42,544 nucleotides of DNA from Armatimonadota bacterium (GTDB taxonomy: Bacteria; Armatimonadota; JAAZEB01), in the NCBI GenBank assembly GCA_012512265.1, contig JAAZEM010000018.1, forward strand, positions 1 through 42,544, in the 5' to 3' direction. Position numbers and translations under genes: made by a program. The notes under the pieces were generated by a model that was not told where the DNA came from, searched no databases, and saw nothing but the letters and a program-made list of their open reading frames with translations. Shown here piece after piece: positions 30,878 to 38,728 of the stretch. Every line of letters begins with the position of its first letter. Position 1 is the first letter of the stretch.

Positions 30878-31978
30878 ATGGGAGGCCATTATAGCGGTGC
30901 TCCAGGTCACGCGCCGGCAGGCGCGGGCGGATCGAGGCTGCGCTTGGTCTTTTGGGAGACCACGGCCGGATGTAACCTGGAGTGCATCCACTGCCGGCGG
31001 TTGGAGGTGGCCCGGGAGAGGATGCGCGACGACCTCTCTACAGAGGAAGCTCTTGCCCTGGTCGAGAGCATCGCGCGCGCAGGCAAGCCGATCCTGGTCC
31101 TCTCTGGAGGCGAGCCGCTCTTGCGCCCGGACCTGTTCACCGTGGCGCGCCACGCCGTAGGGCAGGGCCTCGTCGTCTCGATGGCTTCCAACGGCACCCT
31201 GATCACGCCGCAAGTCGCCGGCCAGGTCCGGGATGCGGGGATCCGGCGCGTCAGCATCAGCATCGACGGCGCGGACGCGGCGACGCACGACACCTTTCGG
31301 GCGCTCCCCGGCTCGTTCGACGCAGCGCTCCGGGGGCTGGGCTACCTGCGCGACGCCGGCGTCGAGGTGCAGATCAACACCACCATCGCCCGACACAACG
31401 CGGAGCAGCTGGCCGGCATCTACGAGCTGGCGCGAACGGTGGGCGCCGTGGCGTTCCATGCCTTCATGCTGGTACCCGTCGGGTGTGGGGTGCAGATCGC
31501 CGACGATCAAATGCTCTCGCCTGCGCGCTATGAGGAGATACTGAACGAGTTCTACGACCTGTCGCGGCGCGGAGAGTTACAGCTGAAGGCGACGTGCGCG
31601 CCGCACTACTACCGCATCGCTCGCCAGCGCGCCCGCGCGGAGGGGATCGCCCCGTCTGGCCCCCGCGAGGGGATGGCCGCGATGACGCGCGGCTGCCTGG
31701 CTGGCACGGCGGTGTGCTTTGTCTCGCATAAGGGCCAGGTCTTCCCCTGCGGCTACCTCCCGGTGGAGGCGGGCAATGTGAGAACGCGCGATTTCGCGGA
31801 GATCTGGCGCGAATCGCCTCTCTTCCGCACATTGCGCGAAGACGCCCTTGGGGGAAAGTGCGGTGCCTGCGAGTACCGCACGGTTTGCGGTGGCTGCCGG
31901 GCCCGCGCGTACTACGCCACGGGCGACTTTCTTGCCGAGGAGCCGTACTGCTCCTATCTGCCCCAGCCACGCGGGTGA
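30878..31978 (+). CDS. Radical SAM/SPASM protein, AhbD/AhbC-type heme synthesis enzyme
   Basis: This 366-residue protein has the radical SAM cluster motif CNLECIHC (C32, C36, C39) within VFWETTAGCNLECIHCRR, LSGGEPLLRPDL, and SISIDGADAATHDTFRALPGSF. The C-terminal SPASM domain has CFVSHKGQVFPCGYLP, KCGACEYRTVCGGCRARAYYATG and FLAEEPYC. These match best my memory of AhbD, which decarboxylates iron-coproporphyrin III to heme in the siroheme-dependent pathway. AhbC/NirJ (12,18-didecarboxysiroheme side-chain removal) is the close alternative. The fused AhbAB gene in the same window supports either. A peptide-modifying SPASM enzyme is less likely because no small precursor gene is adjacent. ATG 30878 has GGAAGGGG upstream; the first 20 residues are Gly/Ala-rich. 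Confidence 0.8.
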   Translation: MGGHYSGAPGHAPAGAGGSRLRLVFWETTAGCNLECIHCRRLEVARERMRDDLSTEEALALVESIARAGKPILVLSGGEPLLRPDLFTVARHAVGQGLVVSMASNGTLITPQVAGQVRDAGIRRVSISIDGADAATHDTFRALPGSFDAALRGLGYLRDAGVEVQINTTIARHNAEQLAGIYELARTVGAVAFHAFMLVPVGCGVQIADDQMLSPARYEEILNEFYDLSRRGELQLKATCAPHYYRIARQRARAEGIAPSGPREGMAAMTRGCLAGTAVCFVSHKGQVFPCGYLPVEAGNVRTRDFAEIWRESPLFRTLREDALGGKCGACEYRTVCGGCRARAYYATGDFLAEEPYCSYLPQPRG

Positions 31979-32107
31979 ACGCAGCCATCGGGGATGGCCC
32001 GGACGCGCGGGTGGCATCCGGCAGGGCGGGGGAGAGAGCGAGCTCAACGAAGCCTTGAGCGGAGCCGTGGGGCGCGGACCTGCCGACGTGGCCCGTGGAG
32101 GGGTGAG

Positions 32108-33049
32108 ATGGACCGACGCACGTTTCTCAAAGGAGCGGGAACATTGGCGGCTACGGCGCTCGGCTTGGATGGGATCGCGGCCAAGGATGGCCGGGTGCCC
32201 AGGCGCCGCCTCGGTAGGACGGGTGTGGAGCTGTCGATCATCGGCCTGGGTGGGATTGTCGTGGCGAACACCGAGCCGGATGAAGCCCGCCGGATCGTCG
32301 TCGAAGCCTACGAGCGCGGAGTCAACTACTTCGATGTGGCTCCCAGCTATGGAAACGCCGAGGAGCGCCTCGGGCCGGCGCTCGAGGGATTGCGCGATAA
32401 GGTCTTCCTGGCGTGCAAAACGGAGAAGCGCGATCGGGCCGGCGCCGCGGCAGAGCTCCGACAGTCGCTGCAGCGCCTACGCACCGACCACTTCGACCTC
32501 TACCAGCTGCATGGTCTCCGCGGGATGGACGATCTGGAGAAGGCGGCTGGGCCCGGTGGCGCGCTCGAGGCGGTGGCCGAGGCGCGCAAAGAGGGGCTGG
32601 TCCGCTGGATCGGCTTCTCTGCTCATTCGGCGGAGGTGGCGCTCGAAGCGATGGAGCGCTTCTCCTTCGATACGATCCTCTTTCCTGTGAACTTCGTCAC
32701 CTGGATCAAGGCGGGGTTCGGGCCGCAGGTGATCGCGGCCGCCGAGAAGAAGGGGATGGGCCGCCTGGCAATCAAGGCGATGGCGCTTGGCCGGATGCCG
32801 AAAGGCGCCCCGCGCACCTACCCGAAGTGCTGGTATCAGCCGATCGACGATCCCCGCCTGGCTTCGATGGCACTGCGTTTCACGCTCTCACAGCCGATCA
32901 CGGCCGCGGTGCCGCCGGGGGACGTGCGCCTCTTCCGGATGGCCCTGAATGCCGTGACAGAGCGCTTCAAGCCACTCACGAAGAGCGAGCTGGCCGAGCT
33001 GGAGAGGGTCGCTGCTACAGCGGATCCAATTTTCCGTCTGGCTGCTTGA
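32108..33049 (+). CDS. Aldo/keto reductase with Tat-type signal
   Basis: This 313-residue protein is an NADP-dependent aldo/keto reductase by fold. Its start, MDRRTFLKGAGTLAATALG, fits the twin-arginine export signal (RRTFLK followed by a hydrophobic stretch), so it may be folded with cofactor and exported. The catalytic tetrad is visible: Asp and Tyr in YFDVAPSYGNAEERLG, Lys in VFLACKTEK, His in FDLYQLHGL. GFSAHSAEVALEAM and the C-terminal half continue the barrel. No iron-sulfur cysteines are present. ATG 32108 follows GGAGGGGTGAG. It is 129 bases downstream of the radical SAM gene on the same strand and may be transcribed with it. The substrate is unknown. Confidence 0.92.
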   Translation: MDRRTFLKGAGTLAATALGLDGIAAKDGRVPRRRLGRTGVELSIIGLGGIVVANTEPDEARRIVVEAYERGVNYFDVAPSYGNAEERLGPALEGLRDKVFLACKTEKRDRAGAAAELRQSLQRLRTDHFDLYQLHGLRGMDDLEKAAGPGGALEAVAEARKEGLVRWIGFSAHSAEVALEAMERFSFDTILFPVNFVTWIKAGFGPQVIAAAEKKGMGRLAIKAMALGRMPKGAPRTYPKCWYQPIDDPRLASMALRFTLSQPITAAVPPGDVRLFRMALNAVTERFKPLTKSELAELERVAATADPIFRLAA

Positions 33050-33128
33050 CTGCCGGGCGGCTTGCGGGCTTTACCTCGCGGGTTGGGTCGCACCCTGCCT
33101 GACCGCGTGGTCCGAAGCAGGAAAAGAG

Positions 33129-33175
33129 GCGGACCGCCCGGCGCCCCTTGCGCGGTGGCTGCCGGGCGGTCTGCC
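33129..33175 (+). terminator. Hairpin terminator between converging genes
   Basis: Arms GGCGGACCGCCCGGC (33129-33143) and GCCGGGCGGTCTGCC (33161-33175) pair over 15 bases with one G-T pair, around a 17-base loop. It lies between the aldo/keto reductase stop and the end of the opposing secreted-protein gene. There is no U tract. A partial copy, CTGCCGGGCGGCTTG, follows the reductase stop at 33049. Confidence 0.6.
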
Positions 33176-33203
33176 ACTGAGAACCGCTCCTCTATACGGG
33201 GCG

Positions 33204-33986
33204 TTACCCCTGAGGCACGGAGAAGGTGAGCCCTGGTATCAGGTGCGACATGGAGCTGGCAGGCGCATAGAGGATGCCGTCGCGCTCCACGGCAGGCCGG
33301 GCCATCGGAAAGGCCTGGTCCCCGATATGGAGGAAGCCACTCTGGGCGTTCATCCGGACAATCGAGCCCTCATGGATGAATGAGAGCTGCAGATCTCCCG
33401 GGTTGAACTGCGGTGCAGCGATGCCCAGGGCCTCCAGCGTCTCGTTAACCGGCACCATCAGCACGTTGCCCATGTACCACGTGGGCGATGAGTAGGTCAC
33501 CGTTCGACCGTTGAAGCTGACGCTGCTCGGGCCGGTGGTCTGCGGGATCGGCGAGGTGATCTCCGGCGTCACCTCTGGCGCGAACCGGAATCCCCGAACC
33601 TGCGTGATGTTGAAGTCGGGGAAGATCTGCGAGATGAACGCAGCAGGCACCCAGATCTGCCCGGCGAAGCGCTGCACGGGTTGGGCTAACGCCACTGTCT
33701 CGCCGCCAACCATCGCCGAAGAGGCCGCGACTTCCATGACGACGCTCTGTCCGCGGGCGGTGAACCGGACCTCACTTGTGGCCGGATCGAAGGTGAGATC
33801 GGTGACCCCAAGCTGCGTGAGAGTCTGCCGTAGAGGCACGAGGACGGTTCCGTCCATCGTCACCGGTTGCGTGGTGAATATCGAGACGCCACCCGCCTCC
33901 ACCTGGAATAGCGCTGCAACGCCCGGCGCGGAGGCTCCTGCGACGAGGAGCCCGGCCAGCGCGGTCAATATCAGACATCGTTTCAT
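33204..33986 (-). CDS. Secreted protein with copper amine oxidase N-terminal-like domains
   Basis: This 260-residue protein has a clear signal peptide (KRCLILTALAGLLVAGASAPGVAA, residues 2-25). Two related modules of the copper amine oxidase N-terminal (stalk) type follow. Module one has MDGTVLVPLRQTLTQLGV...FDPATSEVRFTARGQSVVMEV...PVQRFAGQIWVPAAFI. Module two has NGRTVTYSSPTWYMGNVLMVPVNETLEALGI...SFIHEGSIVRMN...PAVERDGILYAPASSM. Such domains are common in secreted proteins of Firmicutes and Armatimonadota and are thought to bind cell-wall or surface material; no enzyme domain is present. ATG 33986 has AAAGGAGCAGG upstream. The frame is open further upstream but without signal-peptide character. 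Confidence 0.85.
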   Translation of the reverse strand: MKRCLILTALAGLLVAGASAPGVAALFQVEAGGVSIFTTQPVTMDGTVLVPLRQTLTQLGVTDLTFDPATSEVRFTARGQSVVMEVAASSAMVGGETVALAQPVQRFAGQIWVPAAFISQIFPDFNITQVRGFRFAPEVTPEITSPIPQTTGPSSVSFNGRTVTYSSPTWYMGNVLMVPVNETLEALGIAAPQFNPGDLQLSFIHEGSIVRMNAQSGFLHIGDQAFPMARPAVERDGILYAPASSMSHLIPGLTFSVPQG

Positions 33987-34299
33987 GATCAACCTGCTCC
34001 TTTCGAAAGCAGTTCCTTGTAGGCTCCCTGCAATGTGCGCATACCCATACCCGTTCCGCGCCAAAACGCCGCCGCCACGCCGCCGGGGCCGGACCTCTCG
34101 CGCGTTCCGAGGCCGCTTCTGGCAGCGCATCTGTGCGTGCTGCGGGCGTGCGGAAGCCCCGCGGGGCATCCTGCAACCGTCTCCGTGTCATGCAGGGCTG
34201 GGGCGCCACGAGCGAGAATCTGCTCCGTGCCAGATGCCACCTGGCACGGAACTTTGGAGAGAGAAGCGGGGATGACGCGGGAAGCGGTGGGGCGGTAGC
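33987..34299. other. Divergent gap with hairpin and short upstream frame
   Basis: These 313 bases separate the secreted-protein gene and the membrane-protein gene. They contain a perfect 10-base-pair hairpin, TCCGTGCCAG/CTGGCACGGA (34224-34250). An eight-codon frame ATG...TAG (34272-34298) with GGAGAGAG upstream ends one base before the membrane protein's ATG. The eight codons may be a reinitiating leader. No promoter consensus is clear. Confidence 0.4.
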
Positions 34300-35049
34300 A
34301 TGACGCTGCGAGAAGCGATTCGGGGATTGGGCGAGAACCCGCTCTACCGGTTGGAGCGCAGGCGGCAGTGGCGAGGGATGCGCCCCTCGCTGCTGGTGTT
34401 GGGGCTCTTGTGCTGCGCGTGCGGGCACTCGCTCGCCTTTGTGCTGGCGCCCGCGTTCGCGGCGATGGCCGTTCTCCAAGACAAGCGCTCCCGGCTGTGG
34501 GAAGATCTCCTGCTGACCCGGCTTGCCTCCGAAGAGATCGTCGTGGCGACGCTGGCGGCGGCGCTCCAGATCCCGGCCATCCTGCTGACGGTGCAGGCCG
34601 CCCTGGTGTTGCTTGCTCTTATCGGCGGGCTCTGGCACACGGACGCCGGCACCTCCTGGCAGGAGTGTCTGTTCAGGCTGGTCGTGATGTTGCCCGCGCT
34701 CGTCACGGGCGCCGTCGCAGCCGCGAGTTTCCTCGTCGTGGGTGGGCTGATCGGCATCCGCGCGGGGTTGCACTTCGGCGACGCTCTTGGCGGCGTGGCG
34801 AGCGCCATCCTTGGAACGCTGGCCGCCGGAGTGTTGACGGTCGCCGCCGGAATCCTGACGATGCCACGGATGGTGAGTCCGATCCAGGCCCTGGCCCCGC
34901 CCCGGGGGCTATTGCTATCGCCCGTGTGGAGTGTCGAACTGCGGGCCGCTATGTCGCTGGAGATGGCGCTCCTGGCGCTCCTCAACGCCCTCCTCGCCAG
35001 CCTGCTCTGGAGGGCCTGCGTTCGCGCCGTGCGTCCAGCGAGCTCATAA
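34300..35049 (+). CDS. Polytopic membrane protein, ABC-2-permease-like
   Basis: This 249-residue protein has a basic, cytoplasmic-looking N-terminus (REAIRGLGENPLYRLERRRQWRG) followed by about six hydrophobic helices (SLLVLGLLCCACG, LAFVLAPAFAAMAV, AALQIPAILLTVQAALVLLALIGGL, FRLVVMLPALVTGAVAAASFLVVGGLI, SAILGTLAAGVLTVAAGIL, MALLALLNALLASLLW). Between helices two and three, EDLLLTRLASEEIVVATLAAA resembles the cytoplasmic segment of ABC-2-type permeases that act with a separate ATPase. No ATPase gene is adjacent, so this is only a suggestion. It ends overlapping the stop of glnA on the opposite strand by six bases. Confidence 0.65.
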   Translation: MTLREAIRGLGENPLYRLERRRQWRGMRPSLLVLGLLCCACGHSLAFVLAPAFAAMAVLQDKRSRLWEDLLLTRLASEEIVVATLAAALQIPAILLTVQAALVLLALIGGLWHTDAGTSWQECLFRLVVMLPALVTGAVAAASFLVVGGLIGIRAGLHFGDALGGVASAILGTLAAGVLTVAAGILTMPRMVSPIQALAPPRGLLLSPVWSVELRAAMSLEMALLALLNALLASLLWRACVRAVRPASS

Positions 35050-36375
35050 CACCGGCAGATACTGGTCCAGCTCCCACGTGGTCACTTGTGCCCGATAACG
35101 CTCCCACTCGATCTTCTTATTCTCGATCAGTTTCTCGAAGACATGGTTGCCCAGGGTGCGCCGCAGGAGGTCGCTCTTCTCGGCGAGCTGGACCGCGGCG
35201 CTCAAGTCCTCTGGCAGGGTGCGGATGCCGCGCGCATCCCGCTCCTCGGCTGTCATCTCATACACATTGCATTCCACCGGATCGCCCAGGGGATACTCGT
35301 TCAGAATTCCCTCGAGTCCGCAGGCGAGCATGACGGCGAATGCCAGGTAGGGATTGCAGGCCGGGTCGGGCGAGCGTAGCTCCACGCGCATTGCACTCTC
35401 CTTGTGGGGCTTGTACTGCGGAATGCGGATCAGATCAGAACGATTCTTCACCGCCCAGGAGAGGTAGATCGGGGCTTCGTAGCCGGGGACCAGACGCTTG
35501 TAGGAGTTGACCCACTGGTTGAGGACGAGGGTCACCTCTGGGATATGGCGCAGCAGGCCGGCGATGTAGTGCCGGGCGATCTTCGAGAGGTGGTAGGGGG
35601 CGGTGGGATCAAAGAAGGCGTTGGTGTCGCCGCGAAAGAGGGACTGGTGCGTGTGCATCCCGCTGCCGTTCTGGCCAAAGATCGGCTTGGGCATAAAGGT
35701 GGCGTGGATCCCGTGCCGCATCGCCACCTCTTTCACCACCAGGCGATAGGTCATGGCGTTGTCCGCCATGGTCAGCGCGTCCGTATAGCGGAGGTCAATC
35801 TCATGCTGGCTATGCGCGACCTCGTGGTGCGAGTATTCCACGCCGATCCCCATCTCCTCGAGGGTGAGGACCGTCTCGCGGCGCAGATTGCTCGCCACAT
35901 CGAGGGGGGTCAGATCGAAGTAGCCTCCCTTATCGAGTCCCTCCGGAATGCCGCGCGCGTTCTTGAAGTAGAAGTACTCTAGTTCAGGGCCGACGTAGAA
36001 GGTGTAGCCCATGTCCGCCGCGCGCTTGAGTGCCCGCCGCAGAACCCAGCGAGGATCGCCCTCGTACGGCTCCCCCTCCGGGGTGCGGATGTCGCAGAAC
36101 ATGCGGGCGACGGCCTCCTCGCGCGGTCGCCATGGCAGGATCTGAAAGGTGGAGGGATCCGGCATGGCGATCATGTCGCTCTCGTCGATGCGCGCGAACC
36201 CCTCGATGGACGAGCCATCAAAGCCCATTCCCTCTTCCAGGGCCTCCTCAAGCTCATCCACCGTGATCGCGACCGACTTCAGGAAGCCGAGAATATCGGT
36301 GAACCACAGCCGAATAAACCGGACGTTCTGCTCTTTGGCCGTCTTCAGTACGTACTCACGGTCGTTATCCTGCAA
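35044..36375 (-). CDS. glnA: Glutamine synthetase, type I
   Basis: This enzyme of 443 residues makes glutamine from glutamate, ammonia and ATP. Seen are MGFDGSSIEGF, YFYVGPELEYFYF-like metal ligands, HHEVAHSQHEIDLRY, FMPKPIFGQNGSGMHTHQSL, LVPGYEAPIYLSW, IRIPQY and ELRSPDPACNPYLAFAVML. Length and the segment NVYEMTAEERDARGIRTLPEDL match the Bacillus-type (I-alpha) enzyme and lack the tyrosine site of the adenylylated I-beta form. Control is therefore expected by feedback and transcription. TTG 36375 is chosen because GGGAGGG lies five bases upstream and homologues begin there. Upstream are a TATAAT -10 and a palindrome over the -35 region (36445-36476), suggesting nitrogen-responsive regulation. 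Confidence 0.97.
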   Translation of the reverse strand: MQDNDREYVLKTAKEQNVRFIRLWFTDILGFLKSVAITVDELEEALEEGMGFDGSSIEGFARIDESDMIAMPDPSTFQILPWRPREEAVARMFCDIRTPEGEPYEGDPRWVLRRALKRAADMGYTFYVGPELEYFYFKNARGIPEGLDKGGYFDLTPLDVASNLRRETVLTLEEMGIGVEYSHHEVAHSQHEIDLRYTDALTMADNAMTYRLVVKEVAMRHGIHATFMPKPIFGQNGSGMHTHQSLFRGDTNAFFDPTAPYHLSKIARHYIAGLLRHIPEVTLVLNQWVNSYKRLVPGYEAPIYLSWAVKNRSDLIRIPQYKPHKESAMRVELRSPDPACNPYLAFAVMLACGLEGILNEYPLGDPVECNVYEMTAEERDARGIRTLPEDLSAAVQLAEKSDLLRRTLGNHVFEKLIENKKIEWERYRAQVTTWELDQYLPVL

Positions 36376-36444
36376 GGCAACCCTCCCTGTGCGCGGCAGG
36401 CCAGGCGACACCGGGCGCCGCCTTGCCTGGCGATCTGTCAACTC

Positions 36445-36476
36445 ATTATACCGCCGGATTGTAACAACCACGTTAC
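36445..36476 (-). promoter_or_regulatory. glnA promoter with palindromic operator candidate
   Basis: A perfect TATAAT lies at 36450-36445 on the minus strand. No good -35 hexamer is present. Instead GTAAC-N6-GTTAC (36461-36476), a perfect interrupted palindrome, begins ten bases upstream and covers the -35 region. That is the place of an activator or repressor site. The geometry recalls the GTnAC-N6-GnAAC boxes of actinobacterial GlnR; the regulator here is unknown. Confidence 0.55.
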
Positions 36477-36511
36477 GGAAGCGTCACCGCACGGTGAACC
36501 ATCTGGGCCCC

Positions 36512-37273
36512 TCAGAGGAGGAATGCGAGCGAAGGAACAATATGGTGCGGTTGGAAGGGCGACTGCGCGACGTCTTCCCGGGTGGCCTCCCCGGAGAGGA
36601 CGAGGATCGCCGTCATCTCGTTCTCCCGGGCCATACGAATGTCGGTGTAGAGACGGTCACCTACCATGGCGAGCCGCTGCCTGGGGATGCCGATGCGCAT
36701 CGCGGCTGCTTCCGCCATCCCCGCCTCCGGCTTCCCGATCACTCGCGGGCGGGCGCCGGTGGACGCGGCGATCAAAGCACAAATGGCGCCGCAATCGGGG
36801 ATAGGGCCCTCGGGGGTTGGGCAGTTGAGGTCGGGATGGGTGGCGACCCAGGGCACGCCGGAACGGATGAGGCGGCACGCTTCCTTCAGCTTGTCGTAGG
36901 TGAGACCCAGGTCGAAGCCCACGACGACTCGCTCTGGATCGGTCGCCGTGAGGGTGATGCCGGCTTGGCGGAACTCCTCCTCAAGGCTGGGGGTGCCAAG
37001 AAGGAAGACGCGGGTGACGCCCTCGCTTCCGAGCACCTGTATCGTCGCGTCGCCGGAGGTGAAGATATCGCGTGGCGTGGCCTCGAAGCCAAGGCGGCAC
37101 AGCTTCTCCGCGTACTCGGTTGCGGTGCGCGAGCAGTTGTTGGTGAGCCAGAGAACGCGCTTGCCGCGCGCCCGACAGCGGGCTACAAACTCGGGCGCTC
37201 CCTCAATCGCGCGATCCCCGAGATAGCAGGTTCCATCCAGGTCCAACAGGAAGCCGTCCACAGTCTCAAGCAT
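36512..37273 (-). CDS. HAD-superfamily phosphatase, NagD/p-nitrophenylphosphatase type
   Basis: This protein of 253 residues is a type IIA HAD hydrolase. Motif I is GFLLDLDGTCYLG at residues 7-19 with both aspartates, motif II WLTNNCSRT, motif III the Lys in RVIGKPEAGM, and motif IV MVGDRLYTDIRMA. The cap region between motifs II and III includes VVVGFDLGLTYDKLKEA and WVATHPDLNCPTPEG, typical of NagD-like phosphatases that act on sugar phosphates, nucleotides or glycerol phosphates. ATG 37273 is chosen because homologues start just before motif I; its ribosome site is poor and the frame is open upstream to 37483. The glnA gene lies downstream but has its own promoter. Confidence 0.92.
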   Translation of the reverse strand: MLETVDGFLLDLDGTCYLGDRAIEGAPEFVARCRARGKRVLWLTNNCSRTATEYAEKLCRLGFEATPRDIFTSGDATIQVLGSEGVTRVFLLGTPSLEEEFRQAGITLTATDPERVVVGFDLGLTYDKLKEACRLIRSGVPWVATHPDLNCPTPEGPIPDCGAICALIAASTGARPRVIGKPEAGMAEAAAMRIGIPRQRLAMVGDRLYTDIRMARENEMTAILVLSGEATREDVAQSPFQPHHIVPSLAFLL

Positions 37274-37416
37274 AGCACGGAGAGGGTTGGATGCGGCCGC
37301 CGGGAATCCTTCCGGCTGGCGCCAGGGCGCGAGAAGGGCAGGCATGGCCCGGCGACGAAGTAGGTAGCAATCGGGGCCGGTTCCCGCCAGGCCGGCCGGT
37401 TGGAATGGGGGAGAAG

Positions 37417-38706
37417 GTGAAGCGGATCTTCCGATGGGTTGCAGGCGCGCGGCTACCAGGCGAAGGCATGCATCCCCTCTCAAATCCGACGCACCACCGC
37501 ATCACGCAATCGGCTATCGCGGCGCTTCCGGGCGAGGATCGAGAGTTCCTGGCGCCCGAGGCGGATCTCCTCATCTGGACCTACTGCGGCTTCCCCGATA
37601 TGAATTGGCACTGGTATGGGACCTTTGCCGAGGACCCCAGCATCCCCTTCGACAGGCGTCTCCCGGATATCCGCAGGGAATGGGAGATCTCGCGTTATTG
37701 CGCCTGGAACTCGCTCACGCGAGAGGGTCGATGGTATCCCCACTGGCCCCCAGATGCGCTGGAAGCCACGGCCGACCACTTCTCCCGCGCCGTGAAGACG
37801 CTTGCGGAGGGCGGCTATCACGACGCACTTCGCATCCTCGGGGCAGCCGTTCACTATGCCGAGGATTGTGGCTCGCCCGCGCATGCGGGGCATATCGACC
37901 CGCCACTCCACCTCCCCATGGAGCGGATCGACCGTCCGGAGATGGAGGCCGCTATCGCCATCCCGGGATACACCCCGCGACTGCTGGGAAGTGCCCTGGA
38001 GACGGCGTGCGACGGCATCCGCGAGCGAGGCCAGAAGGTGGTGGCGTTCGCCGAGACGGCTGCCGGGAAGATCCGGGAGCTGTGCGAGGCGGGGGAGCAG
38101 CACGAGGCCCAAAGCTTGATGGTGCCCTGCGCGCAGGAGTGCGCGCGCTATGTTGCGGACCTGCTCCACACCTTCTGCGTGTTGGCTGAGCACGCGCGCC
38201 CGGAGACGCCCATCGCACCGCATGGCTGCAACCTGATTGCCAACGCCGATCTGTCTGAAAGCGATGATGTGCCACAGGTGCCGCGCGGCTGGTACATTCA
38301 CTGGAACGACCTCAGGGATCGCAACGGTCGGGCTGGTCTGGTGGCGAGTGACCACAGCCCGGCATTGATGGTGGAATCTCCCCCGGAGCAGGGGATCCAC
38401 TGGCGAACCCCGTGGCCACGCGCCGCGCGCGTGCGCCTGGGGATGCGCATCCACCTGGCGATCCGCTATCGAACGGAGGGGCCGCAGGGCTCCAATCGCT
38501 GTTCGATTCGCTTCTACACCGGAAACACCACGTTGGTCGGGATCTTTTGCACGGACCTGCTCCCGCCGTCGGAGGAGTGGTGTGATGTGGGGCTGAGCGC
38601 CGAGGTGCCCGAAGGCGCCTCCTGGGCACGGGTTTCCCTGGAGGCGTCCGGTGGGGAAGGGAGGATCCTTTTCCGGGATCCTCGCCTCGTCCGCCTGAAT
38701 CCCTAA
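37417..38706 (+). CDS. Phospholipase C/P1 nuclease-like protein with C-terminal beta domain
   Basis: This protein of about 429 residues has, in its N-terminal 250, the helical zinc fold of bacterial phospholipase C and P1 nuclease. Seen are THHRITQSAIAAL, the tryptophan-rich NWHWYGTF and, above all, ILGAAVHYAEDCGSPAHAGH, matching the zinc-binding HxxxDxxxPxH pattern. A second part of about 160 residues (from about 265) looks like a beta-sandwich with aromatic and hydrophobic strands, possibly a carbohydrate-binding-like module. No classical signal peptide is visible. The start is uncertain: GTG 37417 has GGGGAGAAG close upstream, ATG 37405 has no site, and ATG 37468 immediately precedes the conserved part. 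The substrate is unknown. It converges on yvcK with 22 bases between. Confidence 0.72.
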   Translation: MKRIFRWVAGARLPGEGMHPLSNPTHHRITQSAIAALPGEDREFLAPEADLLIWTYCGFPDMNWHWYGTFAEDPSIPFDRRLPDIRREWEISRYCAWNSLTREGRWYPHWPPDALEATADHFSRAVKTLAEGGYHDALRILGAAVHYAEDCGSPAHAGHIDPPLHLPMERIDRPEMEAAIAIPGYTPRLLGSALETACDGIRERGQKVVAFAETAAGKIRELCEAGEQHEAQSLMVPCAQECARYVADLLHTFCVLAEHARPETPIAPHGCNLIANADLSESDDVPQVPRGWYIHWNDLRDRNGRAGLVASDHSPALMVESPPEQGIHWRTPWPRAARVRLGMRIHLAIRYRTEGPQGSNRCSIRFYTGNTTLVGIFCTDLLPPSEEWCDVGLSAEVPEGASWARVSLEASGGEGRILFRDPRLVRLNP

Positions 38707-38728
38707 CCACGCCCCTTTCGAGCGCGCG

